A DNA stretch of 64,000 bases from NCBI RefSeq assembly GCF_016925615.1, contig NZ_CP070499.1:2232001-2296000 (forward strand). Direction: 5' to 3'. The notes below the pieces were generated by a model. It ran no database searches and was not told the DNA's origin. It saw only the letters and a list, made by a program, of their open reading frames with translations. The stretch's first letter is position 1. The number at the start of each line of letters is the position of its first letter. This DNA is from Natronosporangium hydrolyticum. GTDB lineage: Bacteria > Actinomycetota > Actinomycetes > Mycobacteriales > Micromonosporaceae. The translations under genes and the position numbers were made by a program. Of this stretch, positions 60,201-64,000 are shown piece after piece.

Positions 60201-61428
60201 GGGATTGCTGCGTTGCCCGACCGAGCTGCGCTGGCCGGCCGAGGTCGGAGTTGCCGAGGAGGACGAACTGCCGGAGGCGGTGGTCGCCCTGCACGAGGCG
60301 ATCCTCGCGGCCACCCGGGAACTCAACCCGACCGAGACTTCATTGAAGCAGAGCGCTACCCGGCTCACCACCGCCTTGGCGGAGCTGCAGGCGCAGCTGC
60401 CCGCGACCGGCCTGGACCATCGGCCGGAGTGGACCACCGATGAGGGCGTGATCGTGGTACGGGTCGCCGACGAGCAGGGGCTCACCCCGGTGGCACACTT
60501 CGCCGAACGGATCGCCCGGGAACGCCGCGACCAAGAGCAGTTGCTCACCGACGCCGAACAGAAGGTGCTGGAGGATGCGCTGCTGGGCCAGCTCGCCCGG
60601 CAGATCCATCAGCGCACCATCGAGGCCCGGGACCTGGTCGAGGCGATGGACACCCAGATGCGGGCCCGGCGGATGTCCTCCGGGATCACCGTCGGAGTGG
60701 GCTGGCGGCTCGCCGACGACTTGACGACCGAGCAGCGTGAAGTCTGCAAACTGCTGGAGCGGGACCCGGCCCGGCTCGGCCCGGCCCAGCTGACCAGCCT
60801 GCGCCGGCACTTCGCCAGCCGGATCAAGACCGCTCGCGCCGAATCCCCCGAACTGCCGTACCGGGAACTGCTGGGCCGGGTGCTGGACTATCGGCAGTGG
60901 CGGGTGTTCGCGTTCACGCTGCACCGGCCCGGTGGCGGCGCCGAGGCCCTCACCCGGGCGCGGCACAGTCAGCTCTCCGGTGGTGAACAGTCGGTCTCGC
61001 TGCACCTGCCGCTGTTCGCGGCGGCGAACGCGTTGTTCGGCTCGGCGCGGCCGGAGGCGCCCCGGCTGTTGGGCATGGACGAGGCGTTCGCCGGGGTCGA
61101 TGAGACCGGCCGGGGCGAGCTGATGTCGCTGGCCCGGCAGTTCGATCTGGACCTGTTCATGACCGGCTTCGATCTGTGGGCCACCCACCAGTCGGTACGC
61201 GGCGCGGCGCACTACGACCTGTCCCACTCCGCGGCGGAGCAGGCGGTCGCGGCGGTGCTGCTGGTCTGGGACGGCACCGCCAACCTCGCCGACTTCGACG
61301 GGAGCCTGGCGCAGGCGTACGGTTCGCCCGGCACCCGCCGATCTCCGGCGGTCGGATACCCGGCGGTCGATGCTCCCGGCGGCGCAGCGGCCGGGGATGC
61401 GTTGCTGCCGTACCCGGAGGTGGCGTGA
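57253..61428 (+). CDS. jetC: Wadjet SMC-like ATPase JetC (TIGR02680)
   Basis: A 1391-residue SMC-type ATPase. The N-terminal half of the head has Walker A GPNGSGKTK (residues 39-47). Residues ~260-1130 form two long Ala/Arg/Gln coiled-coil arms interrupted by a hinge-like globular part (about 575-760). The C-terminal half has the signature LSGGEQS (1241-1247) and Walker B LLGMDEAFAGVD (Asp1276, Glu1277). Wadjet complexes extrude DNA loops and recognise small circular DNA. GTG start; the stop overlaps jetD by 4 bp. All motifs needed for ATP hydrolysis are present, so the system looks functional. Confidence 0.95.
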   Translation: MTDPADVGRFRPTRAGIINLWDYRDEEFLFVDGWLVLRGPNGSGKTKALEVLFPFVLDGRIEPRRLNPFASEERTMKSNLLYRGQEVSHAYVWLEFGDGKRYVTVGIGLRAHRHVDRVSRWHFVTDGRVGVDFSLLDADDRPLNRKQLLAELGDEAVRDSPEEHRHQIDARLFGLGPARYEQLLDLVLTLRRPQLAKDLNPAELSRTLQRGLRPVDEHLLVEAAHSFDDMEAVARTLEGLVAADTATTGFLSIYSTYLRTHARAAADATTARRAAVSRQHEAVAQARAESASAADDEQAAAQRLAAAESEPARLRAHLSSLQNSPAYQSQQDLADLQQHVADLAVAAQRAQATVVGERAAEQARGRERQQAAIAARDAAAAVQRGSDALAGEAELAGIDWPADDAVPDGLAARVTARVSARRVDIATVREAAQRSAQAERDHARARDDRSAADEAVATAEAEVGQRQATLANARGAAVAEVQRWRHGHADLLAELSVPDLPEVLAEAAGAAGEPGEAPSLREIFSDATAAAVAARRDRSAALSAQRDTLDRQRVELATERERIAAEHDDAPPTPPTRRSARESQPGAPLWRLVRFADQVADRDAAGVEAALHAAGLLDAWVHPDPDSAARAVADGEQDGHLAPLPAARRPAGDTLADLLVPEVQQQVPAERVAAVLASIALVDLPISVAAADAPVAAVGRGGHYRHGVSAGRFAKPTAEYIGATARAARRAARIAECDRGLAALDAQITAVAAAAQAIDELLASVGVAAAALPSLQPVHAAQRELDRAAATLAARHDAAAAASTRLDQALAERSTAAAVQQRVTAERSLPADRVDEVAAAVSRFERGGVQLEGAHRHAAGALDAEQAAQERHDEAAQRVADAESAAAEAAQRHQEKDAGYQALWEAVGAEAEQVLAEADRVAAEITVAEAELTGARAAHSQAGRRRAAAEARVELGDEALAGAVAEAQQEALRLRPYAQPDLLGLLRCPTELRWPAEVGVAEEDELPEAVVALHEAILAATRELNPTETSLKQSATRLTTALAELQAQLPATGLDHRPEWTTDEGVIVVRVADEQGLTPVAHFAERIARERRDQEQLLTDAEQKVLEDALLGQLARQIHQRTIEARDLVEAMDTQMRARRMSSGITVGVGWRLADDLTTEQREVCKLLERDPARLGPAQLTSLRRHFASRIKTARAESPELPYRELLGRVLDYRQWRVFAFTLHRPGGGAEALTRARHSQLSGGEQSVSLHLPLFAAANALFGSARPEAPRLLGMDEAFAGVDETGRGELMSLARQFDLDLFMTGFDLWATHQSVRGAAHYDLSHSAAEQAVAAVLLVWDGTANLADFDGSLAQAYGSPGTRRSPAVGYPAVDAPGGAAAGDALLPYPEVA

Positions 61429-62636
61429 CCGAACCAGCGCCGCGGTGGCAGACGCTGACCGGCGAGCCCGGTTGGTCCCGGCTGCTCGCCGCCGCTCGTC
61501 GCAGCCTCGAACGCACCGGTGGGTCGCTGGCGGGCGCGGTTTCGCTGACCGCACCGACCGAGGCGGAACGGTTGGTGGTGATCGGGGTCACCGGCGCTCA
61601 CCGGTCGTCCGCCGCCACCCGGCTGCGGGTTCCGCTGGCCGAGGTCGACAGCTACCTCCAGCAGGCGTACGGCGCCGGGCTGCTGGCGGTGCTGGCCGCC
61701 GCGGCGCCGCTGCGGGACCGGACGGCCGAAATTCGTGACCAGGCCGCCGCCCGCGAGGCGGTGCTGACGGTGGCCTCCAGCAGCAAGTACGCCGGGACGC
61801 AGTGGTACGAGCAGTGGCTGGCCAGCCTGCGCCGCGACGGTTGGCTCGCCCGGGTGGCCCGCACCGGCGTGCCCTTCGCAGCCGTGGTGCGGGCGTTGGA
61901 CGCGCTGCCGGTCGACGGCGAACCGCTGCCGGTCTTCGCCGACCGGGTGCTCCACGACCCTAAAGCGCTGGCGGATGGGGTCGTGCGTGGCCTCGTACTC
62001 CGGGCGCTGGCGGCCTGGCAGGGCACCGCGGTGCCGGGCAACCGGGCGCAGGAACGGGCGCTGTGGGAGTCGGTAGGACTGGTACCCGATGACCTGGCCA
62101 GCCAGGTGCTGGTGCTGGGGTTGCCGGCGAGCGGTGGGCTGCTTGGCCGTTGGCTCACCGAGGCGGCGGAGGCACGGGTACCGCTCCGGGTGACGCTGCA
62201 CCAGCTCCGGCTGGCGTCGTTGACGCTGCCGGTCGACGAGATCTTCGTGTGCGAGAACCCAGCGGTGTTGCGGGCCGCCGTCGGCCTGGCACCGCGGGCC
62301 CGGCCGTTGATCTGCACCGAGGGGGTGCCGTCGGTGGCGGCGCACCAGCTACTCTCCGCGGCCCCGGCGGAGACCGTGATCCGGTGGCGAAACGACTTCG
62401 ACTGGCCCGGGGTGAGGATCACCACCGCCGCGCTGGCGCGCTACCCCCGCGCGCTCCCCTGGCGGATGTCGGTCCAGGATTACGCGGCGGCCGGCGGGAG
62501 CGGACCGGCGTTGCTGGGCGAGCCGGCCACCACCGGGTGGGATCCGACGCTGGCGGCTGCGATGCGGGCGGCTGGTCGGGCAGTGATGGAGGAGCGGCTG
62601 GTGGATCTGCTGCTCACCGATCTGCGGTCTAGCTAG
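61425..62636 (+). CDS. jetD: Wadjet Toprim-like nuclease JetD (TIGR02679/DUF2399)
   Basis: A 403-residue protein of the TIGR02679 family. An N-terminal arm domain precedes a C-terminal DUF2399 Toprim-like catalytic domain, with Glu in EIFVCENPAVLRAAV, the strand PLICTEGVPS, and the metal-binding DxD in WRNDFDWPGVRI. JetD cleaves the plasmid DNA trapped by the SMC complex. GTG start inside the end of jetC. The four genes jetABCD are contiguous, same-strand and mostly 4-bp overlapped, so they are one operon. Confidence 0.93.
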   Translation: MTEPAPRWQTLTGEPGWSRLLAAARRSLERTGGSLAGAVSLTAPTEAERLVVIGVTGAHRSSAATRLRVPLAEVDSYLQQAYGAGLLAVLAAAAPLRDRTAEIRDQAAAREAVLTVASSSKYAGTQWYEQWLASLRRDGWLARVARTGVPFAAVVRALDALPVDGEPLPVFADRVLHDPKALADGVVRGLVLRALAAWQGTAVPGNRAQERALWESVGLVPDDLASQVLVLGLPASGGLLGRWLTEAAEARVPLRVTLHQLRLASLTLPVDEIFVCENPAVLRAAVGLAPRARPLICTEGVPSVAAHQLLSAAPAETVIRWRNDFDWPGVRITTAALARYPRALPWRMSVQDYAAAGGSGPALLGEPATTGWDPTLAAAMRAAGRAVMEERLVDLLLTDLRSS

Positions 62637-62738
62637 TTCTTGCCTGAGGGGTAACTGGCGTTGCTGCGGTTCACGCGGTTGGGGGAGTTGCCGGGTTTCT
62701 TAGCCGCCTCGGCTGCTGGGGTGGCGAAACTAGGTGCC

Positions 62739-63737
62739 ATGCGATCTTCCCAGCGGCCAGTCGTGGCGGTTAACCGAGCTCTCCGCAGCCGAGTCGTCGG
62801 CGCCGTAGCGCTCACCGGGGCGCTGCTCGCGAGCGATGGCCTGGCCAGTTGCAACGAGAACGATGGCGGGGCGCCGCCGACGCCGCCCGGGTGGACAGTG
62901 GAGTTCCTCGACGACTTCGAGGGGCCGGCCGGTGCGTTGCCCTCGTCGGAGCGCTGGCGGTTGAGCCTCGGCACCAGCTACCCGGACGGGCCACCTAACT
63001 GGGGGACCGGTGAGGTCACGGTCTACACCGACGATCCGGCCAATGTGAGCCTCAACGGCGAAGGGCAGTTGGAGATCACGCCGTTGCGGGACCGGGCGGG
63101 GGAGTGGACCTCCGCGCGGCTGGAGACCAACCGGCAGGACTTCCGCCCGCCGCCGGGTGGTGCGCTCCGGATCGAGAGCCGGCTGCAGCTCCCGGACGTG
63201 ACCGGTGCCGCGGCGCTCGGATACTGGCCGGCGTTCTGGGCACTGGGCGAGCCGTACCGGGAGGATATCGACGGCTTCCCCGCGATGGGGGAGATCGACA
63301 TCATGGAGAACGCCAACGGGTTGGACGAGGTGTGGGGGGTGCTGCACTGCGGTCCGGCCGAGGGCGGGCCGTGCGAGCAGCCCGACGGGCTCAGCGCGAG
63401 CACCGACTGCCCGGACGAGCCCTGTGCCGGCTCCTTCCACACCTTCACCTTCGAGTGGGACACCCGGGTGGGACCCGCCGAACTCCGGTGGGCGGTCGAC
63501 GGCGAGGTCTTCCACACGGTCAGCGAAGCTGACATTCCGGCCGACGTGTGGCAGCAGTTCACCGGCCATGAGGGCTACTTCCTGCTGCTGAACCTGGCGA
63601 TCGGTGGCGGCTTCCCGGACGCGATGGCCCAAACCACCACTCCGACGTCGCAGACCCAACCCGGTCACCCGCTGATCGTCGACTACGTGGCGGTCTGGAC
63701 CACCGGTGCCCAGCAGACCGGCGCCCAGCAGACGTGA
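62739..63737 (+). CDS. GH16 beta-glucanase lipoprotein
   Basis: A 332-residue exported enzyme of glycoside hydrolase family 16 (laminarinase/licheninase type). A signal of ~37 residues ends in LASC (lipobox, Cys38), so it is probably tethered to the membrane. The jelly-roll domain has the catalytic GEIDIMEN with Glu185, Asp187 and Glu190, preceded by GYWPAFWALG and followed by FHTFTFEWD, all family hallmarks. It hydrolyses beta-1,3 or mixed beta-1,3/1,4 glucans. The ATG at 62739 follows AGGTGCC. The C-terminal TGAQQTGAQQT is encoded by a 15-bp duplication. Confidence 0.92.
   Translation: MRSSQRPVVAVNRALRSRVVGAVALTGALLASDGLASCNENDGGAPPTPPGWTVEFLDDFEGPAGALPSSERWRLSLGTSYPDGPPNWGTGEVTVYTDDPANVSLNGEGQLEITPLRDRAGEWTSARLETNRQDFRPPPGGALRIESRLQLPDVTGAAALGYWPAFWALGEPYREDIDGFPAMGEIDIMENANGLDEVWGVLHCGPAEGGPCEQPDGLSASTDCPDEPCAGSFHTFTFEWDTRVGPAELRWAVDGEVFHTVSEADIPADVWQQFTGHEGYFLLLNLAIGGGFPDAMAQTTTPTSQTQPGHPLIVDYVAVWTTGAQQTGAQQT
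63702..63731 (+). repeat. 15-bp x2 tandem repeat at the GH16 3' end
   Basis: ACCGGTGCCCAGCAG (63702-63716) is repeated with one change at 63717-63731, just before the stop. Confidence 0.93.
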
Positions 63738-63771
63738 CCGGCCGGGGGTAGGTAGCTCGGGGGAGGTAACC

Positions 63772-63798
63772 AGCCGGCCGGGGATCGGCCGGCCGGCT
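63772..63798. terminator. Terminator hairpin between convergent genes
   Basis: AGCCGGCC (63772-63779) pairs with GGCCGGCT (63791-63798), with further G/C pairing possible in the loop. It lies 35 bp after the GH16 stop and touches the stop of the convergent gene. Confidence 0.6.
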
Positions 63799-64000
63799 AC
63801 GCGGCGAGGGAGAGCGGGAGGGCCGGGTGGCGACGGGCGATGTGTTCCCGAGTGTCCGGCACCACGTCGCCGGTATCCAGCCAGCAGGAGACGCAGGGGT
63901 TCATGTCGGAGCGCCAGATCCACCGGGCCTTCTGGCTCACCAGCGGATGAAACTCGACGATGTTCCGGTTGGCGGGCCGCCGGAACCGGGTCAAATACTC
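63797..64000 (-). CDS. Unknown protein, C-terminal part (runs off the window)
   Basis: The frame is open to the window edge and encodes ~66 residues ending DTREHIARRHPALPLSLAA. It contains NPCVSCW (a CxxC pair) and FHPLVSQKARWIWRSDMN. An ATG at 63994 is present, but nothing shows it to be the start. No family is recognised. Confidence 0.45.
   Translation of the reverse strand, partial: EYLTRFRRPANRNIVEFHPLVSQKARWIWRSDMNPCVSCWLDTGDVVPDTREHIARRHPALPLSLAA

Overview
The window is very GC-rich DNA (coding third positions are almost all G/C, and GTG starts are frequent) from a filamentous-type actinomycete. The gene content fits Micromonosporaceae or a close relative: a CBM2-GH5-CBM46 cellulase, cellobiose phosphorylase behind a CebR-type box, a DUF222/13E12 HNH endonuclease, a DivIVA-like coiled-coil protein, DUF6510, and several leaderless starts. 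The genus assignment is inference. I recognised no rRNA, tRNA or CRISPR array, but I could not run a tRNA or covariance-model scan.

Layout. 1-9.4 kb: the end of an MFS permease, an MMPL exporter, a sensor kinase/regulator pair, a siderophore-interacting flavoreductase with a divergent TetR gene, a UMF1/Atg22-type permease and a Ca2+/Na+ antiporter. 9.5-17.6 kb: cellobiose phosphorylase under a CebR-like operator; a coupled ArsR-SRPBCC pair; an editing-domain-less threonyl-tRNA synthetase preceded by a Thr-rich leader peptide and a hairpin that look like an attenuator; a Tat-exported PHP phosphoesterase; and glutathione-independent formaldehyde dehydrogenase with a 35-codon upstream ORF. 17.9-24.9 kb: two divergent two-subunit sodium:solute symporters, one followed by its own LytS/LytTR pair. 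24.9-34 kb: a sulfite-oxidase-like/reductase/DUF6510 operon, a geranylgeranyl-reductase-type flavoprotein, a pair of paralogous cytoplasmic-domain proteins, a DivIVA-like coiled-coil protein, and an SOS-box-controlled HNH endonuclease.

34-45.5 kb is a scarred accessory region. It holds a 5'-truncated TAP-family hydrolase lacking its nucleophile, a DUF5677 gene cut by an IS5-type transposase remnant, an ABC exporter, a complete IS110-family element with a long 5' non-coding end that may carry a bridge RNA, and a decayed NRPS/glycosyltransferase cluster: a condensation domain ending at a stop, an adenylation-domain scrap, a frameshifted GT2, and a carrier-domain scrap fused to a truncated epoxide hydrolase. 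45.5-53.9 kb returns to ordinary genes (WYL regulator, a membrane protein, a secreted lysozyme-like protein, a methyltransferase, an aldo/keto reductase, the cellulase). 54.1-62.6 kb is a complete four-gene Wadjet (JetABCD, TIGR02677/02678/02680/02679) anti-plasmid SMC system, set between the cellulase and a GH16 glucanase lipoprotein.

Across the whole window, short tandem duplications (units of 8-26 bp, 2-9 copies) recur at or just after stop codons of unrelated genes. No annotated feature type explains this pattern.
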